DNA from: Planctomyces sp.
Lineage (GTDB): Bacteria; Planctomycetota; Planctomycetia; Planctomycetales; Planctomycetaceae
Assembly (NCBI GenBank): GCA_002702685.1
Contig: PABD01000109.1
Coordinates: forward strand, 1 to 51,205
DNA length: 51,205 nucleotides
Direction of reading: 5' to 3'
Position 1 is the first letter of the stretch, and each line of letters begins with the position of its first letter. Below, in pieces: positions 26,580-34,511 of this stretch. The notes below the pieces were generated by a model. That model saw nothing but the letters and a program-made list of their open reading frames with translations. It did not search any database and was not told the origin of the DNA. The translations under genes were made by a program, and so were the position numbers.

Positions 26580-27586
26580 GAATCTCATTCATCGCGAATA
26601 CACCCCAGCCAGTTCCTCCTCCGACATCACACAAGACGAATGGATGCGTCCCGGTGAATCTGACTACCTCCACTACCTGCGCGACTCGTCCGGTCTGCCA
26701 AATCCGGTGGTGGTTCTACTGCCTGGTCCTGATTCTGTTCGCGACACTGACCGGCTGTGCGACACGCGGCGGAATGGGTTTCGCCTCCTTCCGCAAGACG
26801 CCTCCCCGATTCACTTTCGAGTCATCCAAAAGCGAACTCTTCGCACATCTCAATCGAACATCGCAACATGTTCACGGCTGGCGCTCCACTGACTGCTCGA
26901 TTCACGCACGCGGAATGCCCGGAGCACCCAAGGCGCTTATCGCCTGCGAAGCACCCCGGCATTTTCGCACGATCGTCTCGGCGCCTGTGATGGGACGCTT
27001 GCTGGATATTGGTTCCAACGACGAGCGGTTCTGGTTCTGGGCGAAGGAACCGGGAAGAACAACGCCGATCCTGACGGCTTCACATCAGGACCTGTCGCAG
27101 GTGCAGAAGCATTTCCCTATCCCCGTGAATCCGGAATGGTTGATGGAGGTCATGGGCGTCGTTCCCTTCGACGAAAATGTATTCCAGCATGAGTACAACC
27201 AGGAAGAGGGGACGTTCAACCTGGTGAGTGCCTCGACCGATTCCGAAGGACGCCGGTTTTATCGCCGGATTCTGTTGGATGGTCAGTCCGGTAATATCCT
27301 GAAGCATGAACTTTATGGTGCCCAGCGCGATCTGATCGCAACGGCCTCTCTCGCGAACTACCGGGCGATCGGCCCCCAGCAGATCCTGTTGCCGCACCAC
27401 ATTCAGCTGGAGTGGCCGCAAACAGGAATGGCATTCAAACTCGACTTCTCGCACATCGAGATCAATCCCACGGCGAACGCGCCTGATTCAAACCAATGGG
27501 ACTTGCCCCGGATCAGCGACCAGGTCGTTGACCTCGGCCGCATGGGTGACCAGCACATCTTCCCCGCCTCCAGCCCGGGAAGATAA
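26576..27586 (+). CDS. Lipoprotein of unknown function, coupled to the gene upstream
   Basis: A 336-residue protein whose GTG start overlaps the TGA of the previous gene (GTGA at 26576-26579), a sign of translational coupling; a later GTG at 26654 would give a shorter, more ordinary signal peptide. The lipobox is LFATLTGCAT, so the Cys would be lipid-modified and the protein anchored to a membrane. The mature part is beta-rich (HVHGWRSTDCSIHARG, FWFWAKEPGR, RRILLDGQSGNILKHELYG, FKLDFSHIEINP), which recalls LolA/LolB-like lipoprotein-handling folds, but this is only a resemblance. It may be related to envelope lipid handling. The partner gene and this one are probably one functional unit. Confidence 0.75.
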   Translation: MRISFIANTPQPVPPPTSHKTNGCVPVNLTTSTTCATRPVCQIRWWFYCLVLILFATLTGCATRGGMGFASFRKTPPRFTFESSKSELFAHLNRTSQHVHGWRSTDCSIHARGMPGAPKALIACEAPRHFRTIVSAPVMGRLLDIGSNDERFWFWAKEPGRTTPILTASHQDLSQVQKHFPIPVNPEWLMEVMGVVPFDENVFQHEYNQEEGTFNLVSASTDSEGRRFYRRILLDGQSGNILKHELYGAQRDLIATASLANYRAIGPQQILLPHHIQLEWPQTGMAFKLDFSHIEINPTANAPDSNQWDLPRISDQVVDLGRMGDQHIFPASSPGR

Positions 27587-27601
27587 TGGTTTGTTGACGG
27601 A

Positions 27602-28018
27602 TTAATCCCGGGGCGTTTGATCATGCGGCCCGTTGATATCCGCCTCGATCTTCGCAATTGCGTCATCAATCGCCGCGCGGACGTTTTCATCGGGGTGATC
27701 TATTTTCGCCCGCAGCACAGTCAGAACAGAACTCGCATTCTTGCGCAGGTCTCCGATGGTTATTGCCGCGCGACGAGCGATGTGGTGATCGTCGCTTTCA
27801 AGTAGCCCTGTCAAGTGCTTCAATTTCCCATCGAGGTCGAAAACCGGCGTTTGCGGTGGGTGAGTTATCCCGTCCTCCCGCGGGCGTTTGGTGTAAGGCT
27901 CGACTTTCTTGCGCACCGTTGAGATCGCGGAGTTCCATGCACCGGCGGCGACCGCGATCAGAATCATGATCGCCATGATGGCGAGTGAGTTGCCGACGAG
28001 ACTACGGAACCGGAGCAT
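27602..28018 (-). CDS. Membrane-anchored protein with HEAT-like repeats
   Basis: A 138-residue protein: one transmembrane helix near the N-terminus (GNSLAIMAIMILIAVAAG), a charged linker, then two or three short helical repeats (LKHLTGLLESDDHHIARRAA, VLTVLRAKIDHPDENVRAAI) that match the HEAT pattern of paired helices with Asp/Arg at turns. HEAT repeats give protein-protein binding; no catalytic feature is present. It lies convergent to the lipoprotein gene, 15 bases from its stop. The function is unknown. Confidence 0.6.
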   Translation of the reverse strand: MLRFRSLVGNSLAIMAIMILIAVAAGAWNSAISTVRKKVEPYTKRPREDGITHPPQTPVFDLDGKLKHLTGLLESDDHHIARRAAITIGDLRKNASSVLTVLRAKIDHPDENVRAAIDDAIAKIEADINGPHDQTPRD

Positions 28019-28120
28019 GGAACAGGGGCCGTCGCTTAGTCGATCCTGGGGGCTTTATAAGTTTCTCGAGAACGCGAAGAAACTCTTGCTCGATTATACA
28101 TCGATATCAATGTTCGACCC

Positions 28121-28158
28121 AAAAGAAAAAGCCCGACCCGCTTTCGCAGGCCGGGCTT
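28121..28158 (-). terminator. Rho-independent terminator for the Deg protease gene
   Basis: Read on the minus strand: stem AAGCCCGGCC / GGTCGGGCTT with a short loop, followed by a T-rich run (TTTTTCTTTT). It lies about 100 bases after the stop of the Deg protease. A second small hairpin (GGCAAC / GTTGCC, about 28204-28219) lies nearer the gene. Confidence 0.85.
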
Positions 28159-28258
28159 CCGCAGTGAGAAATCTGCTTCTTAATCCACTCGTTATTCCTT
28201 AACAGGCAACTTTCGTTGCCGGGTTCCTCCAATGAGAGGTTGCCCGACTGAAGTCAGC

Positions 28259-29767
28259 TTACTTACGAAGCGTCACGTAGCGGGCACCGGCGCTGGTTTT
28301 CACCAGGAGGGCGATTCCTTTTTCTACGGACTTATCTTTCAGGGCTGCTTTCAGTTCTTCGACAGTATTGACGCTGGTCTGTCCGACTTGCGCGATCACG
28401 AGTCCCGGGGTGAGGCCGACTTTGGCTCCCGGTCCGTCGTCATTCACAGAGGTGATCACCACGCCACTGGTCGTTTTGAGACCGAGTTGCTCGGCGAATT
28501 CTTCATTCAGGTCCTGGACTTCGATACCGAGACCGGCGAGTTCCTCCTGTTTGGCTTCTTCGGCTGATTCAGCTTCCTCTTCCGCTTCGTCACCGTCGAA
28601 TGTGGAGATCGTGAAGTTCTCCGGCATTTCGCCGAGGGTCACTTCGATAGTTTCGGTTTTGCCATCCCGCAGCACCACCATCGGGTAGGCTTTCTCGGGA
28701 TGCAGCACTTCGACGATACCCTGAAGTTTACGCGGGGTGTCGACTTTCTGACCGTTGAACTCGAGAATCAGGTCACCGGTTTTGATACCGGATTTTTCAG
28801 CCGGGCTGTTCGCTCCGACGCTGGTCACGGCAACTCCGTGAGTCGTATCGACTCCGAGGGCGTCACGCAGGTTGCGATCCATCTGCTGAATACTGACACC
28901 AAGGAAGGCACGCTTCACCGAACCATTTTCAACGATCTGATCGATCGAGAAGTTGGCCATGTTGATCGGAATGGTGAAACCAATACCGTCATAGCCACCA
29001 CTGCGGGACGAGATCGCCGTGTTGATGCCGATCACTTCACCGTTGATGTTCACCAGCGGTCCACCACTGTTACCCGGGTTGATCGCCGCGTCAGTCTGGA
29101 GATAGTCTTCGCGATCGTTGATACCGGGGCCACGACCTTTGGCACTGATGATACCGGCGGTGACGGTCATCTCAAGACCGAAGGGGCTTCCCAATGCGAG
29201 AACCCAGTCACCGACTTCAATCTCATCGCTGTTGCCCAGTTTCGCCGGGGTGAGATCGTCTGTTTCAGCCAGCTGAATGACGGCGACGTCACTGCGGGGG
29301 TCAACACCCACGATAGTGGCTTCAATTTCACGGCCGTCGTTGAGTCGGGCGACGATATTGTCGGCGTCTTTAACGACGTGGCTGTTCGTCACGACCAAGC
29401 CGGAGTCAGAAATGATGAATCCCGATCCCTGGCCCATGGAACGACGTTGACGGGGTGAGTTCTGCTGGTTCTCGAAGAACTTTTTGAACTCGGGGTTGTT
29501 CCGGAAGAAGAACGGCATGTTGTCTTCGTCAAATGGCAACTGTTGCTTTGCCATCTCGCGGGTGACTTCGGTCCTGATGGAGACGATGCTCGGCAGGACA
29601 TCACGGGAAACATCCCGGAACACAGAAGAGAGCTCTTTCGCGGTCGCAACCGCGGCAGGCTGCGGCTCGGCTTCGCGCTGAGCCATGACATACGCGCCAC
29701 CGACGGCGACAGTCGCCCCCAGAACCAGCGCCATGCCAAAATTTTTCATACGTGAATAGGGTTTCAT
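28259..29767 (-). CDS. Deg/HtrA-type serine protease (Do family) with two PDZ domains
   Basis: A 502-residue exported protease that degrades or refolds damaged envelope proteins. Signal anchor: MKPYSRMKNFGMALVLGA. Trypsin-like triad: H130 in TNSHVV, D160 in RSDVAVI, S234 in PGNSGGP. A PDZ domain follows (about 285-375: GVSIQQMDRNLRDAL, SGIKTGDLILEFNG), then an acidic linker (DGDEAEEEAESAEEAKQEEL, about 394-415), then a second PDZ (GIEVQDLNEEFAEQLG). ATG 29767 has a perfect AGGAGG ribosome site 10 bases upstream. A Q-rich/loop insert near residues 80-110 (LPFDEDNMPFFFRNN) matches the LA loop of DegP. A strong leader region (29768-30211) and a terminator flank it, so it is a single-gene unit. 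Confidence 0.95.
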   Translation of the reverse strand: MKPYSRMKNFGMALVLGATVAVGGAYVMAQREAEPQPAAVATAKELSSVFRDVSRDVLPSIVSIRTEVTREMAKQQLPFDEDNMPFFFRNNPEFKKFFENQQNSPRQRRSMGQGSGFIISDSGLVVTNSHVVKDADNIVARLNDGREIEATIVGVDPRSDVAVIQLAETDDLTPAKLGNSDEIEVGDWVLALGSPFGLEMTVTAGIISAKGRGPGINDREDYLQTDAAINPGNSGGPLVNINGEVIGINTAISSRSGGYDGIGFTIPINMANFSIDQIVENGSVKRAFLGVSIQQMDRNLRDALGVDTTHGVAVTSVGANSPAEKSGIKTGDLILEFNGQKVDTPRKLQGIVEVLHPEKAYPMVVLRDGKTETIEVTLGEMPENFTISTFDGDEAEEEAESAEEAKQEELAGLGIEVQDLNEEFAEQLGLKTTSGVVITSVNDDGPGAKVGLTPGLVIAQVGQTSVNTVEELKAALKDKSVEKGIALLVKTSAGARYVTLRK

Positions 29768-30211
29768 AAGCAGAAAACCTCCTGGAAAACGACTTGTTAT
29801 GGCAGACTCAATAAAAATCCTTCAAATTGAGAATGTGTCTCACAATGTGAAAACGGAGTCAGTTCCATTTCCTTGAATTACTTGAATTAGCTGTTTTGAC
29901 AGATATTTTTCTTACGACCAGCCTTCGGGGATCGTTTGGACATTTGTCTTGAAAATCTCTCCCCGTACAGCGACCAATACCTCCTTGACGAATAAGAATT
30001 TTTCGTTTAGCTTCAAATTCTCATCGAAATCACGTCCAGTGTTTACCTCAAGTGGACTAATGTGTCCAAGTTTCTTGGGCACCGTATTGATCTCCGGCCG
30101 AAATAGTGATACCTGACGGTAGCGCAATTCTGCGTAGCGTTCGGCATCTAAGCATATCTACATTGTTCACCTTGGAAGACTGCCGCCTGGTGGTCCACAG
30201 GAAGTGGCCCC
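29768..30211. promoter_or_regulatory. AT-rich divergent intergenic region, Deg protease / ispE
   Basis: This stretch has lower GC than its surroundings. It holds a symmetric TCACA-A-TGTGA dyad (29840-29850), a perfect 9-base tandem repeat CTTGAATTA x2 (29872-29889), and a GGAACT-like box on the minus strand (29861-29866) that could be part of an ECF-type promoter for the protease. None has a proven function. Confidence 0.35.
29912..30127 (-). CDS. Small possible gene or gene relic (71 codons)
   Basis: A 71-codon open frame inside the AT-rich leader between the Deg protease and ispE. Its translation has normal protein character in the last half (GRDFDENLKLNEKFLFVK, then EVLVAVRGEIFKTNVQ), with mixed hydrophobic and charged residues, but the ribosome site is poor and I recognise no family. 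It might be the remnant C-terminus of a broken gene, or just chance. I cannot decide. Confidence 0.2.
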   Translation of the reverse strand: MRYRQVSLFRPEINTVPKKLGHISPLEVNTGRDFDENLKLNEKFLFVKEVLVAVRGEIFKTNVQTIPEGWS

Positions 30212-31213
30212 ATGTGTCATTGGCTAGATCAACAGTCTGTTATCGTGCGGGCTCCTGCCAAATTGAATTTCCATCTGGAAGTTCTGGGGAGGAGATCGGA
30301 CGGATTCCATGATCTGGAAACGGTCATGGTGAAACTTGCTTTGCACGATACACTTCTGATGCGCACACTCGATGTACGCTCCGCAGAGGGCAAAACGCGA
30401 ATAGATTTTCGCTGCCGGTATGCTTCCCCATTCTTTCAGTCAAATCCCGCACGTCCAGCCCCCATTCCCGACGACGAATCAAATCTGGTTGTTCGCGCGG
30501 CGCGACTGCTCGCGGAAACATTCACCTGTTCACGGGGGACCTCCCCACCTGGAACCGAAATCACGCTGATCAAACGCATTCCGGTTGAAGCCGGAATGGG
30601 TGGCGGGTCGAGTGACGCCGCCGCAGCGCTCGTCGGGCTCAACGCCTTGTGGGGACTCTCACTTCCGACAGAAAAGCTCGAGGCCCTCGCCGCAGAGCTG
30701 GGCAGCGACGTTCCCTTCTTTATCAATACGCATACCGCGGCGATCTGTCGTGGTCGTGGCGAACAGATTACTCCGATTCCTGTTCGTGGCAATTTTTCCA
30801 TCATTCTCGCTCAACCGGGAAGTGGCCTCTCTACACCGGCGGTCTTCAGAAGGTGGAGCGAAGATCACAACACAGGTACGTCTCGTTCGGTCGAGCCTAT
30901 TCAGCAGGCGTTGGCCGAAGGAAAGACGTCTGAAGTTTCACATCTCCTGTTCAATGCGTTGCAGGCTCCTGCGGAACGGTTGAACTCACAAGTCTCACAA
31001 ATCACATCCCTGTTTCGGAAGTTGCCCCTACCCGGCACTCTCATGACCGGCAGCGGTTCCTGCTGCTTTGGTATCTGCCATTCCTTTCGTCAGGCGGCTT
31101 CCCTTTCCCCTCGACTTGCCGCGGCACGGATTGCCCGTGTCTGTGTCACCTCACTTCATCACAAAAGGATGCACCATGGATATCACCGAAGTTCGTATCA
31201 AGTTAATGGATGA
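30212..31213 (+). CDS. ispE: 4-diphosphocytidyl-2-C-methyl-D-erythritol kinase
   Basis: A 333-residue GHMP kinase of the methylerythritol phosphate pathway that makes isopentenyl diphosphate; it phosphorylates CDP-methylerythritol. Motifs: [27 protein letters not shown] at the N-terminus, the ATP-binding glycine loop [18 protein letters not shown], and the third GHMP motif [17 protein letters not shown]. It is somewhat longer than usual (about 290) because of a C-terminal tail of about 40 residues. The last 38 bases overlap the start of spoVG in another frame. IPP made here would feed the neighbouring polyprenyl synthase in the same window. Confidence 0.92.
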   Translation: MCHWLDQQSVIVRAPAKLNFHLEVLGRRSDGFHDLETVMVKLALHDTLLMRTLDVRSAEGKTRIDFRCRYASPFFQSNPARPAPIPDDESNLVVRAARLLAETFTCSRGTSPPGTEITLIKRIPVEAGMGGGSSDAAAALVGLNALWGLSLPTEKLEALAAELGSDVPFFINTHTAAICRGRGEQITPIPVRGNFSIILAQPGSGLSTPAVFRRWSEDHNTGTSRSVEPIQQALAEGKTSEVSHLLFNALQAPAERLNSQVSQITSLFRKLPLPGTLMTGSGSCCFGICHSFRQAASLSPRLAAARIARVCVTSLHHKRMHHGYHRSSYQVNG

Positions 31214-31844
31214 CCCACACGACCGGTTGCAGGCATTCTGTTCCATCACTCTCGATGGGATGTTCGTAATCCGTGACCTGAAAATTATTCAGGGGGCCAA
31301 GGGATCATTCGTGGCGATGCCCAGTCGCAAATTGACCGATCGGTGTCCGCGCTGTTATTCCAAAAACCACCTTCGCGCGCAGTTCTGTAACCAGTGCGGC
31401 GTGAAACTGGATGAAGATCGCGCTACCAAAGATACGGACGGCAGGGCCAAGCTCTACGCTGATATCGCGCACCCGATCAATTCCGCCTGCCGGGAGCATA
31501 TCCAGACGGTAGTCATCGAGAACTATGAAAGCGAAAAGATCCGTGCCCAGGAGCCCGGTTACATCTGTACCTACGATGACTTTGATGAAGAACAGTTCGC
31601 CACGCTGGCGGACGAGATGCTGGAAACGGCGACGGTGAATGCGAATCCACATCAGAATCAGAATGGGGCAGGTCATTCGTCGACGGTGGTGAAGTCGGAA
31701 GACCGTTACCATCGCATCGATCGCGCCCAGTCGCATGCCTCACAGGCCAACCACATCCAAACATCCGGCAATCATACGCCTCGGGTCACCGCCAACCGAC
31801 AGGATGCTTCCGGAGACGAGGGATTCGGCATGGGCGTCCTCTGA
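31176..31844 (+). CDS. spoVG: SpoVG-family protein with an inserted zinc ribbon
   Basis: A 222-residue protein. Residues 1-50 match SpoVG ([37 protein letters not shown]) and residues 94-103 continue it with [10 protein letters not shown]. Between these halves, 40 extra residues hold CPRC (57-60) and CNQC (71-74), a zinc ribbon not found in ordinary SpoVG (about 85-100 aa). A further tail of about 120 residues is Asp/Glu-rich, then Gln/Asn/His/Ser-rich, probably disordered. SpoVG is a small RNA- or DNA-binding regulator in Firmicutes; the role in planctomycetes is unknown. ATG 31176 is preceded by AAAGGAT at good spacing. It overlaps ispE, an order also found in Bacillus (ispE-purR-yabJ-spoVG). 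Confidence 0.9.
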   Translation: MDITEVRIKLMDDPHDRLQAFCSITLDGMFVIRDLKIIQGAKGSFVAMPSRKLTDRCPRCYSKNHLRAQFCNQCGVKLDEDRATKDTDGRAKLYADIAHPINSACREHIQTVVIENYESEKIRAQEPGYICTYDDFDEEQFATLADEMLETATVNANPHQNQNGAGHSSTVVKSEDRYHRIDRAQSHASQANHIQTSGNHTPRVTANRQDASGDEGFGMGVL

Positions 31845-31890
31845 GGAAACCACCGCTCCGAGCGATTTTCAGATAACCCATGATACAACG

Positions 31891-31927
31891 AAACCGAACC
31901 GCACTTTCAGCGCAGTTCGGTTTTTTT
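31891..31927 (+). terminator. Rho-independent terminator after spoVG
   Basis: Stem AACCGAACCGC / GCAGTTCGGTT with a short loop, followed by a seven-T run. It ends the ispE-spoVG transcript. Confidence 0.92.
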
Positions 31928-31964
31928 CGTGCGCCTTTTCACATACGCCAATAAATGCTGGCCG

Positions 31965-32771
31965 CTACTTGAAGTAACCGATGGCATTGTGGAAGAGCTT
32001 CATGCCCTCCCCTTCGCCTTCGAGTCGAAGACGCGTCCATTGCGGATGTTGCGTGGCGAAGAGAAATCGTTCGGGGTGCGGCATCAATCCCAGCACGCGA
32101 CCGGTCGGGTCACTCAGCCCGGCGATGTTCGCCGTGGAGCCATTCGGGTTGTCCGGATAGGCCAGTACATCGTGCGAGGTCGGTTGATCTTTCTCGCCGG
32201 TGTATTGCAGCGCAATCTGCTGCTGATCGGCCCACTTCTTCAGGATGGCTTCGTCGCGGACGACGAGACGTCCTTCGGCATGGGCGATCGGAAGTTCGAT
32301 GGTGTCGATCCCCCGCAGGAAGACATTGTCCATGCTGGCGACCCGCAACCGGGTCCAGAGGGCGGTATAGCGTCCGTTCAAGTTCCACGTCAGCGTCGCG
32401 TCCGGTTCTGAACCTTCGACGGGCGGCCAGGTAGAAGCGCCCCCCGGAAGTATCCCCGCCTTCAGCAGAGTCTGAAAGCCGTTGCAGATACCGAGGATCA
32501 ATTTATCCTTCGTGAGGAACTCATTGATGGCGTCACCAAGCTGATTTCGCAACTGGCGGGAGAGGATGACCCCCGCGCCGATGTCATCACCGTAGCTGAA
32601 TCCGCCCGGAATGCAGAGGGCCTGATAGTTCTCCAGCAGCCTGGGTTTGGACAGCAACTCGTTAATGTGATGCCGATCCGCCGTTCCCCCGGCTAGTTCG
32701 AAGGCATGAGCTGTTTCGAGGTCGCAATTGGTGCCGGGTGCTCGCAATACACAAACGCGGGGTGCAGCCAT
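31965..32771 (-). CDS. purQ: Phosphoribosylformylglycinamidine synthase subunit PurQ
   Basis: A 268-residue class I glutamine amidotransferase that supplies ammonia to PurL in purine synthesis. It starts MAAPRVCVLRAPGTNCD, has IPGGFSYGDDIGAG, the nucleophile elbow LGICNGFQTLL (C96), and PHPERF with the His and Glu of the triad near the C-terminus. The form is long (typical PurQ is about 225), with extra residues around 110-190 as in archaeal and planctomycete proteins. No PurL or PurS is adjacent. It is convergent with spoVG, sharing the terminator side. Confidence 0.93.
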   Translation of the reverse strand: MAAPRVCVLRAPGTNCDLETAHAFELAGGTADRHHINELLSKPRLLENYQALCIPGGFSYGDDIGAGVILSRQLRNQLGDAINEFLTKDKLILGICNGFQTLLKAGILPGGASTWPPVEGSEPDATLTWNLNGRYTALWTRLRVASMDNVFLRGIDTIELPIAHAEGRLVVRDEAILKKWADQQQIALQYTGEKDQPTSHDVLAYPDNPNGSTANIAGLSDPTGRVLGLMPHPERFLFATQHPQWTRLRLEGEGEGMKLFHNAIGYFK

Positions 32772-33252
32772 CTTTGTTCTTCGTCGCCTTCCTGTCTGTT
32801 TCCAACTGAGGGAAACGGCCTGTGGGATTGTCGCCCGCCCCTGAGAGGAGAGCGGAGTGGAAACCTGCGTCCATTTTAGGAAAACTCCGTTCGAAATGAA
32901 CGGGCAGCGGGAAGACTTCCGGACCTTTTCCAGACATCCTCCCCCTCTGTGGGGGGATCATATCGGGAGCCGCACCCCCTCGCCACTGAGGACGGGAGGG
33001 GGACGTGACCCGGCGTTGAAAAAAATACAATCGCAACTCAACCACCTGTGGAGGTGGTGGGAGGTCTGAATCGGGGCCGCTCAAGTCGGGGTATTCACAA
33101 ACAGGGGAAATTGATAATATCCCGCCGCTTTCGAAGCCCAGTCCCCCGCCGTACCGCTTCTGTTCACCCACTTGAAGAGAAGCTGCCCCACCACTGAAGG
33201 GGTGTCTGGAACTCGATGAACCCTGAAGCTTTCTATTCTCAAGGCCCCCTGA
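32772..33252. other. Intergenic region, purQ / small lipoprotein
   Basis: A 481-base stretch without a convincing gene. It holds a GC-rich segment with CCCCC/GGGGG runs (about 32940-33000) and a clean hairpin ACCACCT / AGGTGGT (33041-33047 with 33052-33058). These may act in the purQ leader or the opposite transcript. I did not recognise a purine riboswitch. Confidence 0.3.
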
Positions 33253-33576
33253 ATGCGGTCCACACCGTTCCAGGCCGGGATTCTACTGTTGCTGTGTGCG
33301 AGTGCCTCGGGATGCATGAACCCGAATATTCGCTGGCCACGGTGGTGTAATCCGGACCTGTTAACAGAACGACGTTCGCTGGAACGGTACGATCCGTTTC
33401 CCGACGAGAACGTTGCGCCCGATACATTCACGCGCCCTCCCAGCTTCGTCGATCAACGAACGCCCGAACGCCAGGCCGCGGAGCAGCGTGCCTTCGAAGG
33501 TGTCGTTCCCTCGGGCCCGCTCGGTCCGCGCATCCCGTCGACTTCGTATCGCAACAGCCAGGTCGTACGCCCCTGA
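33253..33576 (+). CDS. Small lipoprotein, planctomycete type
   Basis: A 107-residue lipoprotein: hydrophobic core ILLLLCASASGC with the lipobox Cys at about 21, then a short mature part with the pattern NPDLLTERRSLERYDPFPDE, TRPPSFVDQRTPERQAAEQR. I recall this RYDPFPD-like pattern from small membrane-bound proteins of planctomycetes, but no function is known. No strong ribosome site was seen. It probably sits on the periplasmic side of a membrane. Confidence 0.7.
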   Translation: MRSTPFQAGILLLLCASASGCMNPNIRWPRWCNPDLLTERRSLERYDPFPDENVAPDTFTRPPSFVDQRTPERQAAEQRAFEGVVPSGPLGPRIPSTSYRNSQVVRP

Positions 33577-33792
33577 CGGTTGTTTCTGTAGCAGAGATAG
33601 CCACCACCTCTTTTTACGTTACCCTGCTTGCGCAAACTGTTTTTGCGGAGGAATCGTTAAATTCCTCATGTTCAATAATTGCCGGGCCGATATCTCTTAG
33701 GTCACCTGATAAACCAGCACAGGGACGGGAGGTCGACGACCTCACTCGCATTGAACAGCAGCGTTGAACGAAATTGCAGGAAGTTTTCAGGT

Positions 33793-34395
33793 ATGAGCAA
33801 CCGCTCCGGGATGATGACCGAGGGGAAGCCGAAAAAGCGGTCGACCACCTCTCACCTGTCGAGTGGTTCCTACTTTCTCCGAGCTTGGACGTCCTATGCC
33901 GTCATCGGCGCCAGCTGCGCCTTGGGATTGGGTTTCGTGATTTATGCCCAGTCGAATAACCCCGATATCAGCGCCGCTGAGGCATTGTCATCAGGGACGC
34001 AGACTTCCACGTTTCCGGTCGCAGAATCTGAGACAGAGACTGTCGAATCCGAACAGAGCGACGCGTCCGTCTTTGAAAGCATCGAGTTCGACAACAGCGA
34101 ATTCGATGGCATTGAATCCACACCCATTCGGCAGGCCGCCCACGAGCGTGGCGCCGAATTCACGCAACCGACCCGGGTTGAACTCACCTCCGGGGGCGAT
34201 TTACGAAGTGACTCCCCGGTCCGGTTGTTGGGTGAAATTCACCTCCTCGAAGAAGACGGCAGTCTTCTGGGAACCATCAGCGTTTCGACGAACCCGTCCT
34301 CTGCACCCACTGTGGATTTGCTGGAACTGACGCCCGTCGAAGTTGACGAACCACAGGCGGATGAAGATGTCTCCTTCCCGCCACTCTTTCCATGA
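33793..34395 (+). CDS. Single-pass membrane protein of unknown function
   Basis: A 200-residue protein with ATG 33793, preceded by AGGAAG nine bases upstream. The N-terminus is basic and cytoplasmic (GMMTEGKPKKRSTTSH), followed by one helix (YAVIGASCALGLGFVIYA, about 35-52). The rest is acidic and Ser/Thr-rich (ESETETVESEQSD), with a short beta-like end (VRLLGEIHLLEEDGSLLGTISVS). No domain was recognised. A longer in-frame start at 33679 lacks a ribosome site and is less likely. Confidence 0.6.
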   Translation: MSNRSGMMTEGKPKKRSTTSHLSSGSYFLRAWTSYAVIGASCALGLGFVIYAQSNNPDISAAEALSSGTQTSTFPVAESETETVESEQSDASVFESIEFDNSEFDGIESTPIRQAAHERGAEFTQPTRVELTSGGDLRSDSPVRLLGEIHLLEEDGSLLGTISVSTNPSSAPTVDLLELTPVEVDEPQADEDVSFPPLFP

Positions 34396-34511
34396 GTCGC
34401 ACGCCCGCGGATGGTACGTGATTTTTCGTTCGTGTCGGTGACTTCGGGACCCTGATCGGGTTACAATTCGCGGGAATTCACTTCTTACTCCCGATTCAGG
34501 AAGAATTCCCG

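Noticed and set aside
32940-33070. GC-rich hairpins considered as CRISPR or purine riboswitch
   Set aside because: No repeated units with spacers and no purine riboswitch core seen; left as unexplained hairpins.
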